From assembly GCF_000969905.1 (NCBI RefSeq), contig NZ_CP009520.1:1984001-2048000 (forward strand): DNA of 64,000 nucleotides, in the 5' to 3' direction. Source of the DNA: Methanosarcina vacuolata Z-761. GTDB taxonomy: Archaea > Halobacteriota > Methanosarcinia > Methanosarcinales > Methanosarcinaceae. The notes below the pieces were generated by a model, which had not been told where the DNA came from, did no database searches, and worked only from the letters and a program-made list of their open reading frames with translations. The translations under genes and the position numbers were made by a program. Below, one piece after another: positions 1 to 9,101 of the stretch. The stretch's first letter is position 1, and every line of letters begins with the position of its first letter.

Positions 1-610
1 GTGATAGAGTCAAAACAGGCAGAAAGGCATGGTACGATATATCCAGTATCTGCTCTGCCAGACCATTATAGTTTGCAAAAGGAGTAACAGCACCTGCAAG
101 TGGAAATAGCCTGAGATACACACTAAAAATCAGAAGAAGGATCAGCCCAAGCAGAAAGGAAGGAATTTCTGCAAAGGCAATCATACCAGTCATCATAATT
201 CGATCACTCCCCTTCTTCCGGTTCTTTGCAGAAATTGTTCCAAGAACCACACCGGAGATTGTACTGATTACTGTCGCACTCACGACAATCAATATAGTCC
301 AAGGAAGATGGAGCACTATTACGTCACTGACCGGCATTTTGTAATAAATACTCCTCCCAAGATTGCCAGTCATCAGGTTTTTCATATATGCTAAAAACTG
401 TTCAGGCAACGGCCTATCAAGTCCGTAATAGTTTATGTAATAAAGATGCTGCTCCTCTGTCATTACAATAATATCTTCCCCAACTTCATCTGCGGAAGTG
501 GTTGAGAATGGGTCTCCAGGCATCATCCTTGGTAGAAAAAAATTAATGACAAGAATTACAAAAAGTGTCGATAACAACCTAAAAATAAACGAATTCCTGT
601 CATTTACCAT
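1..610 (-). CDS. Peptide/nickel-type ABC transporter permease (DppB/NikB family), partial
   Basis: This is the first 203 codons of an inner-membrane permease whose C-terminus lies beyond the window edge. An N-terminal membrane segment is followed by the extracytoplasmic stretch usual for DppB/NikB (MPGDPF, then YYGLDRPLPEQF and NLGRSIYY). At least two more hydrophobic spans follow (IVLHLPWTILIVVSATVIST and the AEIPSFLLGLILLLIF region). The family forms a heterodimeric channel for a periplasmic-type binding protein and imports peptides, nickel or related solutes. ATG at 610 is the only good start: an in-frame TAA lies four codons upstream, and an AAGGGG sequence lies further up. It follows the methyltransferase gene by 28 bp, so it is the third gene of a minus-strand operon. 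The substrate cannot be told from the permease. Confidence 0.85.
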   Translation of the reverse strand, partial: MVNDRNSFIFRLLSTLFVILVINFFLPRMMPGDPFSTTSADEVGEDIIVMTEEQHLYYINYYGLDRPLPEQFLAYMKNLMTGNLGRSIYYKMPVSDVIVLHLPWTILIVVSATVISTISGVVLGTISAKNRKKGSDRIMMTGMIAFAEIPSFLLGLILLLIFSVYLRLFPLAGAVTPFANYNGLAEQILDISYHAFLPVLTLS

Positions 611-638
611 CCAATCATCTTACCCCTTTACTATCCAA

Positions 639-1499
639 TCATCTGCCGTTAACTTCCCAGGTCATCATACCGGTATATACATCAGACTCAGAATGGTAGA
701 TTCCATCCACAGAGGCGTTTTTATAATAATCTCTTATTTTTTCTTTTGTCTCGTCATCAAAATCGCGTCCCCTTCCGATGAAATCTATTGCCTGGTCTGC
801 AGCTTCTCGCCAGTCTGTTTTTTCATCCCATTTAGAATAGTTAACCCTGATCAGTGGCCTGTAGCCTGAGATATAAAGATACATGAATGGAAAAACTATA
901 CCGTTCATGTTATTCTCGGATTTTTCACCGAGTATTGAACTCCTTATATCACGATATGCCCTGTCCTCTTCTCTTCTCAAAAAATTACTGTAATAACAGA
1001 GATTTTTTGAGCAAGCTATCATCTTGTCAAAACTTTCGATATCCTTTACTCCAGGAGTCATGGATGCAATTACTAGGTCAAATTCATTCCGGAATCCAAG
1101 CTCGTCTATGTCCGCGGTCCACCAGGAGCATTCAATGATATCTACCGGAAGAGACTCTTTTTTCACAGCATCTTTCAGTCTGTCGAGCATTCCGGATGAG
1201 ATATCAAGTGCTGTCACCTCTGCTCCAAGTTTTGAAAGAGGAAGAGTGAGGGTACCGGGCCCGCACCCGATATCCAGGACTCTGGAACCTTCCGGAGTAA
1301 AGCCGGATTCTTCAAGTAATTCGAGAATCTCATCGGTCCTCTTTTTTCTGTTATCTTTTTCAATGTTATTGGCATAGTTTCCAGACCGTTTGTTCCAGAA
1401 CTCTGCCATCCTGCCCTCATCCTGGATCATCCCATTACCTGTAGCTTTTTTCCAGCATTCGACCAGGTTATCCATGTTATCTTTTTGCTGCAATTCCAT
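639..1499 (-). CDS. Class I SAM-dependent methyltransferase in an ABC-transporter operon
   Basis: This 286-residue Rossmann-fold methyltransferase shows motif I as [15 protein letters not shown] (about residues 93-107), an acidic motif II (ALDIS) and a motif IV region around FDLVIAS. The substrate is not readable. The gene sits between the binding-protein and permease genes of an oligopeptide/nickel-type importer. That order suggests it modifies the transported ligand or a metallophore, which is inference. Two starts are possible. ATG 1499 overlaps the binding-protein stop by 23 bp but has a GAGAGGG pressed against it. ATG 1475 lies one base after the upstream TAA and would favour translational coupling (278 residues). 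A general biosynthetic methyltransferase is the alternative reading. Confidence 0.8.
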   Translation of the reverse strand: MELQQKDNMDNLVECWKKATGNGMIQDEGRMAEFWNKRSGNYANNIEKDNRKKRTDEILELLEESGFTPEGSRVLDIGCGPGTLTLPLSKLGAEVTALDISSGMLDRLKDAVKKESLPVDIIECSWWTADIDELGFRNEFDLVIASMTPGVKDIESFDKMIACSKNLCYYSNFLRREEDRAYRDIRSSILGEKSENNMNGIVFPFMYLYISGYRPLIRVNYSKWDEKTDWREAADQAIDFIGRGRDFDDETKEKIRDYYKNASVDGIYHSESDVYTGMMTWEVNGR

Positions 1500-3150
1500 C
1501 CCTCTCTAAATACGAAAGAATACACTGTGTTCTTGCATGATGATCGTACCTGGTCATCCAGCCGTCATATTTTGAAATACGCCATATATCATACGACGTA
1601 GTATAATAGAGCGGTATTGTGGGTACATCATTAGCAAGCAAGGTCTGCATATTGTATACTATTTCTTTCCGTTTACTATCGTTCAATTCTTGCAATTCCC
1701 GAGTGCCAAGATCATTCAGGGTATCGTTGTGGTAACCAAATATTGCTGCTCCAGATGATACACTTCCTGACTGTGAACCTGTATCACAGTACCTTGTACG
1801 GAGATAATCTGCGTCTGCCCCCCAGCCGCCAAAGCCGCTTATCGCAAGTTCAAAGTCTCCGCTCTTTAGATTGGCATCACGGGATTTGCTCTCAAGGGCT
1901 TTTACCTGAATGTCAATTCCCACTTCACTTAATCTCTCTTTTATAAGTTCACCAATACGGACTTCGCCACTAGCAAGAGATAATACATATGACAGTTTTT
2001 CCCCATTGTTGTCACGTATTCCATCTCCATCTGTGTCAGTCCATCCGGCTTCTTCAAGCAATGTTCGAGCTTTATCCGGGTTGTAGTCATATTTCGGCTG
2101 GTCAGGATTATACCAGATATGGTCTTCAGGGAGTATGCCCATTTTACCGGCTTTCCCTGCACCTCTTGCGATCTTTTCCACCAGTTCATCGCGATCAATG
2201 GCGTAAGCAAAGGCCCGCCTTATTCTACTGTCATTTAGCTCAGGACAGTTTTTCATATTGAAATAAAACTGGTAACCCCAGAAAGCCGGCTGCTGGACTA
2301 TTCTTATATCAGAGTCTGATTTGAACCGGTCAAGAGTATCAGGCGATATACTTGTGAAATCTATTTGTCCCTGTTCAAAAGCTATTAATGAGTCGCTGAC
2401 CGGAATAAACTCGACGGCTTTAACGACAGGCTCTGGTCCCCAGAAATTCTCATTTGCTACAAACCGGTATGTTCCATGCTCTTTATTGTATTCATCAAGA
2501 ATGTACGGACCAGTACCGATGACTGCCTTTGGATCAAGGAAACTGGTGGGATCGGAGACATCTTTGTATATATGTTCAGGTATGATTTCAAAACTCGTGA
2601 GCTTGTAAATGAATGTCGAAACAGGCTGAGCAAGTACGAACTTTACTGTACTGGAATTCACGACCTGAATATTATCTATAATATCGGACTCAATTCCGCC
2701 TGAAACGGGTACATTTTTCTGCTCATAATCGAAAGTAAATTTAACATCATTTGCTGTAAAAGGCACTCCATCGCTCCAGTTGACACCGTCACGGAGATAA
2801 ACTGTATATTCTGTTCCATTTGAATTGACATCCCAGCTTTCAGCCAGCCAGGGAATTATACCTTTTTCATCCCTTTCGAACAGACTGTCAAAGATCATTC
2901 CAACTTTTGATGACCCAGGACCCCTCGGATATATCGTAAATGGCTGTGGATAGCCACAATCTCCTCCACTTAGATTAACAACATTCACATACTTTGATCC
3001 GTTGGAAGGGTTCTCAACCAATGCCCCGGTCTGATCAGAACTGTTTTCAGCCGATGACCCTGCCTGAGCACTGTCCTTATTAGTACAGCCCGCTGTCATT
3101 AAAATCAGGGCTATCAGGAAAATAGAAAATAATAACTTTTTTTTCTCCAT
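1477..3150 (-). CDS. ABC transporter substrate-binding lipoprotein, peptide/nickel family (SBP_bac_5)
   Basis: The protein is an extracellular ligand-binding lipoprotein of about 557 residues. Its signal sequence ([22 protein letters not shown]) ends in an AGC lipobox-like site, followed by a Ser/Asn-rich linker. The body has family-5 landmarks: [65 protein letters not shown] and a C-terminal [10 protein letters not shown]. It also has the calcium-loop-like [12 protein letters not shown] that often occurs in these proteins. ATG 3150 is preferred over the upstream open codons because AGGTG lies 7 bases before it and the lipoprotein signal then begins at once. It is the first gene of the operon with a methyltransferase and a permease. 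The ligand could be a peptide, nickel chelate or opine; the sequence does not decide. Confidence 0.88.
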   Translation of the reverse strand: MEKKKLLFSIFLIALILMTAGCTNKDSAQAGSSAENSSDQTGALVENPSNGSKYVNVVNLSGGDCGYPQPFTIYPRGPGSSKVGMIFDSLFERDEKGIIPWLAESWDVNSNGTEYTVYLRDGVNWSDGVPFTANDVKFTFDYEQKNVPVSGGIESDIIDNIQVVNSSTVKFVLAQPVSTFIYKLTSFEIIPEHIYKDVSDPTSFLDPKAVIGTGPYILDEYNKEHGTYRFVANENFWGPEPVVKAVEFIPVSDSLIAFEQGQIDFTSISPDTLDRFKSDSDIRIVQQPAFWGYQFYFNMKNCPELNDSRIRRAFAYAIDRDELVEKIARGAGKAGKMGILPEDHIWYNPDQPKYDYNPDKARTLLEEAGWTDTDGDGIRDNNGEKLSYVLSLASGEVRIGELIKERLSEVGIDIQVKALESKSRDANLKSGDFELAISGFGGWGADADYLRTRYCDTGSQSGSVSSGAAIFGYHNDTLNDLGTRELQELNDSKRKEIVYNMQTLLANDVPTIPLYYTTSYDIWRISKYDGWMTRYDHHARTQCILSYLERDGIAAKR

Positions 3151-3408
3151 CAAAGAACACCTATTTTGTGAATTAACCTGCCTAATCACCTGCAATAGGA
3201 ATAAAGATACTAATAACGCCTACGTGTTATTACTTAAAACTATAAGAGTGTTACTAAATGTATTTGAAATAAAAAAACTTTATTAAATAAACTCCCAAAA
3301 AAATATATTAATTTGACAAGAATTTCCCAAAACAAAGTCAACCCGTTCAAAATATAGTTCTTGCCAAAAAAGAATTACTTTTCACTGAACTTTCATCCAG
3401 AATTATAA

Positions 3409-4479
3409 TTCCATCTGCATAACCCAAAGAATACTCTCATTCATGGCTCTACAGAAATCTCGGAAAAAATGCAAAACGTAATCAAAATCATAGAGGTTTA
3501 TAAATGTAAAAAAACGGACAAAATAGATTCAGAAGTAATTGCACAACTTGCATTGAATAAGATGGTTCAACCATCAAGAGTTTTTCCGAAAAGGCATAGA
3601 GAATTCAGGTCATACGTTAGGTTCAGACTAACTATTGTAAGGAAAAGAACCGATATTAAAAATGAAGCTCATGCTATCCTTTCTTCCGAAATGTTACATC
3701 TGGGTGATGTACTTACTGATATTTTTGGAAAAAATGGGAGAGCAATTCTAGCTGGAATCTCTTCAGGTAAGAATGTTGATCAGATTATAGAATCACTTTC
3801 TCCAAATGTAAAGAAAAAAGGTATTCAGATAAGAGAAATTCTGGACAGAGAAATCTCCCAGAGTGCTGCAATCAGACTTCAGATATGCCTGAACCTTATA
3901 AAACATTTAGATGATGAAATTGAAGTTCTGGAAAGGGAAATTTTCAATTATGCTTATCAAAAGCATAAAAGAGAAATGGAAATTTTGATGTCAGTTCCAG
4001 GTATTGGAGAGCTTGGTGTGGCAACTCTTATTGCTGAAATAGGTGATTTCAGGGATTTTTTATCGGGAGATAAACTTGCTTCATGGCTTGGTCTGGTTCC
4101 AAATGTGTATCAATCTGCAGATAAATACTATAACGGCAGAATCACAAAGAGAGGATCGAAAACAGCAAGATGGATTCTGATACAGATTGCTCAGGCAGCA
4201 GCAAGAACGAAAAATAGCAATTTAAAAGAGTTTTTTAACAGGAAAAAGAAGTCGATTGGACATTCTAAGGCAATCGTTGCTCTGGCAAGGAAAATTGCAA
4301 CAATAATATGGCATCTTATCACAAAGGATGAGATGTACGAAGATGAAAAAGGATATAAAAAGGGAGAAATTCAAAAGAGAAAGATTGTTGAGACTGAGAT
4401 ATTCTCGGTTGATGAACGGATTAAAATAATTAGTGGAATATTCGCAATTATGGGAAAAGAGGGACGAGAGAGTACATGA
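3409..4479 (+). pseudogene. IS110-family transposase, 5'-truncated
   Basis: The open frame from 3409 carries the second half of the DEDD domain (KTDKIDSEVIAQLAL, the TD-x2-D signature) and the complete C-terminal transposase_20 region (SVPGIGELGVATLIAEIGD, LASWLGLVP, GRITKRGSKTARWILIQ). The first catalytic Asp and Glu, which normally lie in the first 60-100 residues, are missing. The reading frame begins about 30 codons before KTDK after an in-frame TAA, so ATG 3469 is probably not a real start. The copy is therefore expected to be inactive. No reliable terminal inverted repeats are expected for this family and none was seen. A 24-bp piece of its 3' part recurs at 8935-8958. Confidence 0.85.
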
Positions 4480-4499
4480 GGAAGATATCTTCATGTACT
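4471..4499. terminator. Inverted repeat at the IS110 gene 3' end
   Basis: AGTACATGA and TCATGTACT form a perfect 9-bp stem around an 11-base AT-rich loop. It overlaps the last codons of the IS110 frame and lies between convergent genes (IS110 plus, AhpD-like minus). It may terminate transcription or be an end structure of the element. Confidence 0.5.
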
Positions 4500-4536
4500 T
4501 TCATGCTAAATAAATTAAATAAATGTTTTAAGTGTT

Positions 4537-4881
4537 TTATTTCAATAATTTCAGAGCTTCTCGGCAAGCAGCAACAGCCGGAGCTCCTGAGGTGATAAAG
4601 ATAACTTCCATGGCTTCCATGATTTCTTCTTTAGTGACTCCATGATTAAGAGCACTTTTCATCTGCGCCACTGTACAGGCCTCACACTGCTTAGATGCCA
4701 CAACTGCAAGAGCCATAAGGATTTTTGTTTTTGCAGGCAGAGCCCCGTCAGATAATAATTTTCCATCACAACGTCTGTACTTTGTAAGAAACTCAGGATC
4801 AAGTTCTTCAAGTGTTTCTAAGATCTGGGGCTTAAATCCCATTTTCTTTTCTATACTCTCTACTGTTTTATGGTCTGCCAA
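4537..4881 (-). CDS. Carboxymuconolactone decarboxylase/AhpD-like protein
   Basis: This 114-residue all-helical AhpD/CMD-family protein has a redox-type CxxC (QCEACTVAQ, about residues 49-57). The histidine usual three residues after the second Cys in AhpD is Gln here, so peroxidase-reductase chemistry is likely altered. The rest ([27 protein letters not shown]) is typical of the family. The start is TTG at 4881, supported by AGGTGA 6 bases upstream; no in-frame ATG is available there. It heads a minus-strand neighbourhood of small thiol- or metal-rich proteins, which fits a role in redox or oxidative stress, but that is inference. Length is normal for the family. Confidence 0.85.
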   Translation of the reverse strand: MADHKTVESIEKKMGFKPQILETLEELDPEFLTKYRRCDGKLLSDGALPAKTKILMALAVVASKQCEACTVAQMKSALNHGVTKEEIMEAMEVIFITSGAPAVAACREALKLLK

Positions 4882-5143
4882 ATTATGTCACCTACCTATA
4901 GAATAATATGTAGAAATATCAGACATTTCTTTTTATATTAAGACTTGACTGGTAAATAAAGAACTGCACAACTATAAATTTATAGATGAATCTTTGATTA
5001 AGCCCGTTCTGACCGATTTTCAACCCTTCTAGATTAGTACTTAGGGGCAAAGAAATTAGGGGCAAAGAAATAATGCCAATAAATTAAATTGGAACTAATC
5101 CTTCGGTCTAATGACGAACTGTAAAAATTTCGAAACCAGCTTT

Positions 5144-5365
5144 TTAGACGCAGCCGATGTCCCCAATAGTGGCGTCAATGCACTCACGACACATCATTCT
5201 GGGAAGATCTTTCTTTAGTGTCAAATGGGGAAGTGGATATCCTCCTTTCATAGGTAACTCTACTTCTTTGATATGATCCATGCAGAGACCTTTTCCACAG
5301 ACAATGCAAACTCCTACTGCCTCACTTACTTTATTTTCTTCAGAGCAATCATAACATTTCAGCAT
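5144..5365 (-). CDS. DUF2180-like small cysteine-rich protein
   Basis: The 73-residue protein has paired cysteines as CYDCSEE, CIVCGKGLCMDH and CRECIDATIGDIGC. The spacing suggests one or two zinc sites, treble-clef or B-box-like. I recognise the pattern as the archaeal DUF2180 family, whose function is unknown. GAGGTGA stands 7 bases before ATG 5365. A paralogue lies 27 bp upstream, so the two are probably cotranscribed. The protein is predicted cytoplasmic, with no signal or membrane segment. Confidence 0.8.
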   Translation of the reverse strand: MLKCYDCSEENKVSEAVGVCIVCGKGLCMDHIKEVELPMKGGYPLPHLTLKKDLPRMMCRECIDATIGDIGCV

Positions 5366-5392
5366 TTTTTATCACCTCAACAAACTCCATTA

Positions 5393-5623
5393 TCAACAAA
5401 CTTCATTAAATAGACAGTTTTCCTTCAGGGCTTCATGGCAAGAATAGCACATAATTCTTTTAATGTGTTCAATGTCAGGCTTCAGTTCAATTGGATAACT
5501 TCCTTCCCATACAGGAGTTTCCTCGCGGATAAGATGCTCTTTGCAAACCCCTCTACCACACGCAATACAAATCCCAACGGCGTCCGTGTCTTTACCTTCT
5601 TTAGCGCATTCATAGCATTTCAT
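5393..5623 (-). CDS. DUF2180-like small cysteine-rich protein (paralogue)
   Basis: The 76-residue paralogue of the next gene has the layout CYECAKEGKD, CIACGRGVCKEH and CYSCHEALKENC. Ten or so cysteine and histidine ligands in 76 residues imply metal binding, probably zinc. GGAGG lies about 7 bases before ATG 5623. The two copies are roughly half identical at the N-terminus and diverge in the middle, so this is an old tandem duplication. The family has no established function. Co-location with AhpD-like and desulforedoxin genes points to redox or metal homeostasis as a hypothesis. Confidence 0.8.
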   Translation of the reverse strand: MKCYECAKEGKDTDAVGICIACGRGVCKEHLIREETPVWEGSYPIELKPDIEHIKRIMCYSCHEALKENCLFNEVC

Positions 5624-5833
5624 AAGCTTTCCTCCAGGTAAGAAAAAGTTGTTTATTTATCCGAAAATTTGGTTAAGGAATGGTAAAAATATAACTTCAA
5701 ATTTTCAGCTTGGGAATTGATCTGCAGTTCCGTTTCCCTAAATAATCATTTTTGGCAACAAAAACCTTTGATATTATATTTGAATCATTCCTAAATGCAT
5801 GAAAGTATAATTAATTAAGTTATGCGGATGATT

Positions 5834-5959
5834 TTATTCCTCAACAAGAGTCATTTCCTGGCCACAACAAACAAGAGTTCCTCCACCTACTTCTTCTACT
5901 ACAACTTCGTTACCGCATATCTCACAAAGATATCTTTCCCCTTTAGCAGATACACCCAT
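5834..5959 (-). CDS. Desulforedoxin-like protein (41 residues)
   Basis: The short frame reads MGVSAKGERYLCEICGNEVV, then a Val/Glu/Gly stretch and TLVCCGQEMTLVEE. The CxxCG...CCGxxM arrangement is the FeCys4 signature of desulforedoxin, also found as the N-terminal domain of desulfoferrodoxin-type superoxide reductases. AGGAG lies about 11 bases before ATG 5959. At 41 residues it matches free desulforedoxin (about 36 residues) and lacks the catalytic superoxide reductase domain, so an electron-transfer or iron-carrier role is likely. It continues the minus-strand run of cysteine-rich small proteins. Confidence 0.85.
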   Translation of the reverse strand: MGVSAKGERYLCEICGNEVVVEEVGGGTLVCCGQEMTLVEE

Positions 5960-6258
5960 AAACCTTTCACTCCTGTTCCGTTAAGTTATTATCTCAAAGC
6001 AATTTAATTAAACTTTCCTGTTGCTAGACTTATTCAGTTTTTAGAGAACAATCCAAAAATTCAAAGCCAATTCTCTGAAAACTTTAATGACAAAAAATTA
6101 AGTTTGCTATGGGTGAGATCTTAAAAGACATATGTCTTATGTACCGTAAAAGGGTTATCAAAGAACAAAACACTGATCTCTTTTCATGTTTTTTCATAAA
6201 TATGGAATGTGCTTGTTTTCTGATTTTATTAAAGACTCACCCACTAGCGAGAACCTGC

Positions 6259-6381
6259 TTACTTGCAGGTGTCAAGAAGCCCTTTCTTTTTACCTCCCCT
6301 TTGTTCAGAGGGGTGTATCGGCTCAACTTTTGCTTCTTCTTCCTTTGTTTCTGCCTTCTTTTCTTTTTCATGATGGGTCAT
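6259..6381 (-). CDS. Small charged protein, 40 residues, unknown function
   Basis: The frame encodes MTHHEKEKKAETKEEEAKVE, followed by PIHPSEQRGGKKKGLLDTCK and TAA. An AAGGAG lies 9 bases before ATG 6381, which is strong support for translation. The protein is highly charged, probably disordered in its N-terminal half, and ends in a basic patch with a single Cys. It has no recognisable domain. Its position beyond the desulforedoxin gene on the same strand may mean shared regulation. The long open frame on the opposite strand (6109-6669) has no comparable support. Confidence 0.6.
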   Translation of the reverse strand: MTHHEKEKKAETKEEEAKVEPIHPSEQRGGKKKGLLDTCK

Positions 6382-7371
6382 AGATTCAACTCCTTAATCA
6401 GTTATATTTTTAACAATTTTTATAGATTATACAGTTTGATCAAATTTATCAACTTTCAAATGATTCCCAATTTTTATGATTCCCAATTTCATGTTATGTT
6501 CAGATTGCTCCTGCCAACTTTATTCAGATACATTGACAGTTTTTTCCCATCCCTCCTTATGACCAATAAGACATCAACTGAATCAAATTTGAGAATATAT
6601 ACACAACTTAGATATTTCATTATCCTGGGATCACAAAATTTGAGATTGATTCTGCTAGTAATTAACTGAAATCAATCAAATTCTTTTATGTTACAATAAA
6701 TAATTCTCCCAGTAGTTACTCAATTATCCTCGTAATTATTTTAAATTATTTATATGAAAAATTGTTTCTTAACAAAAGACAGTTTAGCATAAAATATTTT
6801 AAAGCCGGAAAATAATTTTATATTAATAAAGTATGCGGATTATCTGTATAAAATCATTTTTTTTCCTTATGCACAGACATTACAACAAAACCTACGCATT
6901 GAGATTTTTTAAAACAAATTTTATGTAAACTGGGTAAATCAAAGTTGCGCTGGCGCATCCCGCAGCAAGTTAGTGAGGTATTCGACTGAAATAAAAAAAG
7001 GAACAGGAGAGAAAATATTTTCGATTATATAACTAACAGAGTCTTATATCTTACAGATTGTTTTAACTAAAAATAATCAAAAAACATACATGATATTCTT
7101 CGAAGAACATGCCCCAAAAATGAAAGTACTTGAGAGCACTTTCATGCCAAACGTACATGATACTCTTCGAATAACATGCACAACCAATGAAAATGCTTGC
7201 AGATGGCAGCATTTTCATGCCAAATATAAAGAAATGAGTAAAGAAGAACAGACCTTTTCGATGAAAATGTCTCCAAAAATTAGAGAGTTTTTTGGAAGGG
7301 AAAATTTTTTCACTGAAATTTTTTTGATGGCTAACCAGTAGCTACTTTTACGACTCTATCTCCTTCTGAAG
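6382..7371. other. Gene-poor AT-rich region
   Basis: About 1 kb with no gene I can support. It is very AT-rich, and only 7085-7226 shows structure (listed separately). A short higher-GC patch near 6943-6980 looks like a degraded fragment of unknown origin. Confidence 0.6.
7085..7226. repeat. Two-copy hairpin repeat, dispersed family
   Basis: Two adjacent copies (about 7086-7150 and 7155-7226) each contain a palindromic core (CATGATATTCTTCGAAGAACATG-like, 23 bp) followed by a second hairpin with the stem ATGAAA(A/G)TGC...GCA..TTTTCAT. A third, inverted copy is at 54940-54990. The weak open frame 7090-7341 is probably a by-product of this repeat. Confidence 0.6.
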
Positions 7372-7536
7372 TTACATGAATTTTCTCACTAATAAGTAAA
7401 ATAGAACAATAAAGCAAAGGATAAGGAATAAGTGCATCAATGCTCCAAGCATCACTTCAGAACTTACGTCGTGGTCTTTAAAATAAGGAATATTTTGTTT
7501 CAAAGTGGAGAGGAGATTGCCAATCGAGTCTGTCAT
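7372..7536 (-). CDS. Small single-pass membrane protein, hypothetical
   Basis: From ATG 7536 the frame encodes 54 residues: a polar segment (MTDSIGNLLSTLKQNIPYF), a short charged stretch and one C-terminal membrane span (LMHLFLILCFIVLFYLLV) ending in RKFM. An upstream start at 7683 would add 49 residues of poor composition, and an AT-rich promoter-like TATATATA lies between the two, so the short form is preferred. No strong ribosome binding site precedes either start, and I recognise no family. Confidence 0.4.
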   Translation of the reverse strand: MTDSIGNLLSTLKQNIPYFKDHDVSSEVMLGALMHLFLILCFIVLFYLLVRKFM

Positions 7537-7777
7537 GGTTGTAAAATAATTTTTCCTATATATAGAATTATAGTTTTGAGTTTCTTGCAACTTTCCTGAT
7601 AATACCCGATTCTGCGCCGTTTCATTGAGAAAATGATCAGGGTTCAAATCTGATTTTTTGAGACCCTGAATTTTACAGTTCAATATAGAAAATTTAAAAA
7701 ACTACAATACAATAAATATTGATAGTATATTTGTCGGGCATCTTCCAGGCAAATAAAAAGTTAACAAAGGGAAAGAG

Positions 7778-8107
7778 ATGGCCAGTTATAAACATCCGTG
7801 TAACTACTGCGGTAAATTAATCGCTCGTGATTCTAATTTCTGTCCTTTCTGTACGCATGAGAACCCTCTTGGGCCTATGAGATGCCCTGTATGCAGGTAC
7901 CCTCTTGAGGACGGGGCAAAAGTCTGCGGACACTGCGGCGTTTTGCTGTGGATCACATGTCAAAGTTGCGGAAAAGAAACATTTCTTGGGGATAAATGCA
8001 GCAATTGCAGTGCTCCTCTTTTAATTGTCTGCCCTAATCCGAAATGCAGGACCGAACAGTCCCCTGCAAGCAAGAATTGTATCAAATGCGGTAAACCGTT
8101 GAGGTGA
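7778..8107 (+). CDS. Multi-zinc-ribbon protein
   Basis: The 109-residue protein consists almost wholly of CxxC knuckles: CNYCGK, CPFCTHEN, CPVCRYP, CGHCG, CQSCGKE, CSNCS, CPNPKC and CIKCGK. That is about four zinc-ribbon (DZANK/zinc-ribbon_2-like) modules in tandem with nothing else. Such proteins usually mediate protein or nucleic-acid contacts; no catalytic motif is present. It is followed after 4 bp by another zinc-ribbon gene, so the two form an operon. AAAGGGAAAGAG immediately before ATG 7778 includes an acceptable binding site. Confidence 0.85.
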   Translation: MASYKHPCNYCGKLIARDSNFCPFCTHENPLGPMRCPVCRYPLEDGAKVCGHCGVLLWITCQSCGKETFLGDKCSNCSAPLLIVCPNPKCRTEQSPASKNCIKCGKPLR

Positions 8108-8111
8108 TAAT

Positions 8112-8792
8112 ATGGGATTCAAGACATCACAACTCCAACCTTTTACAAGGAACTATGAAGACAACAGTTCAGAAGCAGGTTTCCAGTTTACTTTCTACTG
8201 TGACATCTGTGAAGACGGCTATAAAACAAGATTCATCGAATCCAAAACATATAAGAAGACAGGCCTGTTTGGCATGGTTGGAAGAGCCCTTTCTGCAGGC
8301 TCCGACCTTGTAGGCCAGTACGGTGTTGGAAATGCACTGGAAAGAGGCGTGGATATACTCAACGACCGAAAGCAGGGAATGTCTCCTGAATGGCGCAAGG
8401 AGTGGGAAGATGCCTTTGAAATAGCCCAGAATGAGGCAAAAGAACATTTCTTCAGGTGCCCAAGATGCAAGCACTATGTCTGTGAAGCCGACTGGAATGA
8501 GCAGGATAATCTCTGTGTAGAATGTGCACCAAGGGAAAATGTTGAGCTGACTGCAATAAGAGCAGAACGCATGGTAGATGAAATGAGGGACAAAGCTGAA
8601 AATGCAAACGTATTTAAAGGAAATATAGAGAGAAGGCAAACTTTATGTCCGGAATGCGGCAAACCCTCAGGTGAAGGAAAATTCTGTAATAACTGCGGAG
8701 CATCCCTTACCCTTACAAAATGTCCAAACTGTGGCAACAAGGTCTCCATTGGTACCAGGTTCTGCGGAGAATGTGGTACAAAGTTAAATTAA
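8112..8792 (+). CDS. Zinc-ribbon protein with a conserved middle region
   Basis: The 226-residue protein has an N-terminal CDIC pair, a Gly/Ala-rich segment (LFGMVGRALSAGSDLVGQYG) resembling an amphipathic or membrane-associating helix, and a CPRC...CVEC pair around residues 117-141. It ends in two C-terminal zinc ribbons (CPECGK...CNNCG and CPNCGN...CGECG). GAGGTGATA lies 4-5 bases before ATG 8112 and overlaps the end of the upstream gene, indicating translational coupling. The function is unknown. The pair may act as one multi-zinc scaffold, which is inference. Confidence 0.85.
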   Translation: MGFKTSQLQPFTRNYEDNSSEAGFQFTFYCDICEDGYKTRFIESKTYKKTGLFGMVGRALSAGSDLVGQYGVGNALERGVDILNDRKQGMSPEWRKEWEDAFEIAQNEAKEHFFRCPRCKHYVCEADWNEQDNLCVECAPRENVELTAIRAERMVDEMRDKAENANVFKGNIERRQTLCPECGKPSGEGKFCNNCGASLTLTKCPNCGNKVSIGTRFCGECGTKLN

Positions 8793-9067
8793 TCTCTCTG
8801 AGTGAACTACTCCTCCCTGAATCCTTTGCCTGACAGCTCAGGTTCGAGGTAGGAGCTTTTTTGGTTCATTATTTTTTCTATTGAAGGATAAGTCACACAA
8901 ACCCTTCTCCGCTTTCCGCGGGTGTCGGATAACTAAATAATTAGTGGAATATTCGCAAATTTGTTTGATTTTAAAAAATTACCTCTCATGTCCTTATTGG
9001 AGCATGGACAAACATACGTTAACCTTCCAATCCCTGACCGGAGGTTGCCCAGCCAAAAACTATATAA
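8793..9067. other. Intergenic region with an IS110-derived scrap
   Basis: No gene. Positions 8935-8958 repeat 24 bp of the IS110 frame (4424-4447). A T-run after 8860 could terminate the zinc-ribbon operon. Confidence 0.5.
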
Positions 9068-9086
9068 TTAGTCAATACCTAACTAA
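9058..9086 (+). promoter_or_regulatory. Promoter and likely MarR operator
   Basis: A TATA-like ACTATATAATT is followed at 9068-9086 by the imperfect palindrome TTAGTCAATACCTAACTAA, just before the MarR gene. Overlap of operator and promoter would fit autorepression, as is common in this family. Confidence 0.5.
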
Positions 9087-9101
9087 CTATCCAGATTCAG
9101 C

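Noticed and set aside
6109-6669. 186-codon plus-strand open frame
   Set aside because: Rich in Phe/Leu/Cys by AT bias, no binding site, and opposite the better-supported 40-residue gene.
7090-7341. 83-codon frame
   Set aside because: Its 5' half is the dispersed hairpin repeat, and the translation has no protein-like pattern.
8820-8865. Possible tRNA because of a GGTTCGAGG-like T-loop
   Set aside because: No acceptor stem, anticodon arm or D arm can be folded around it.
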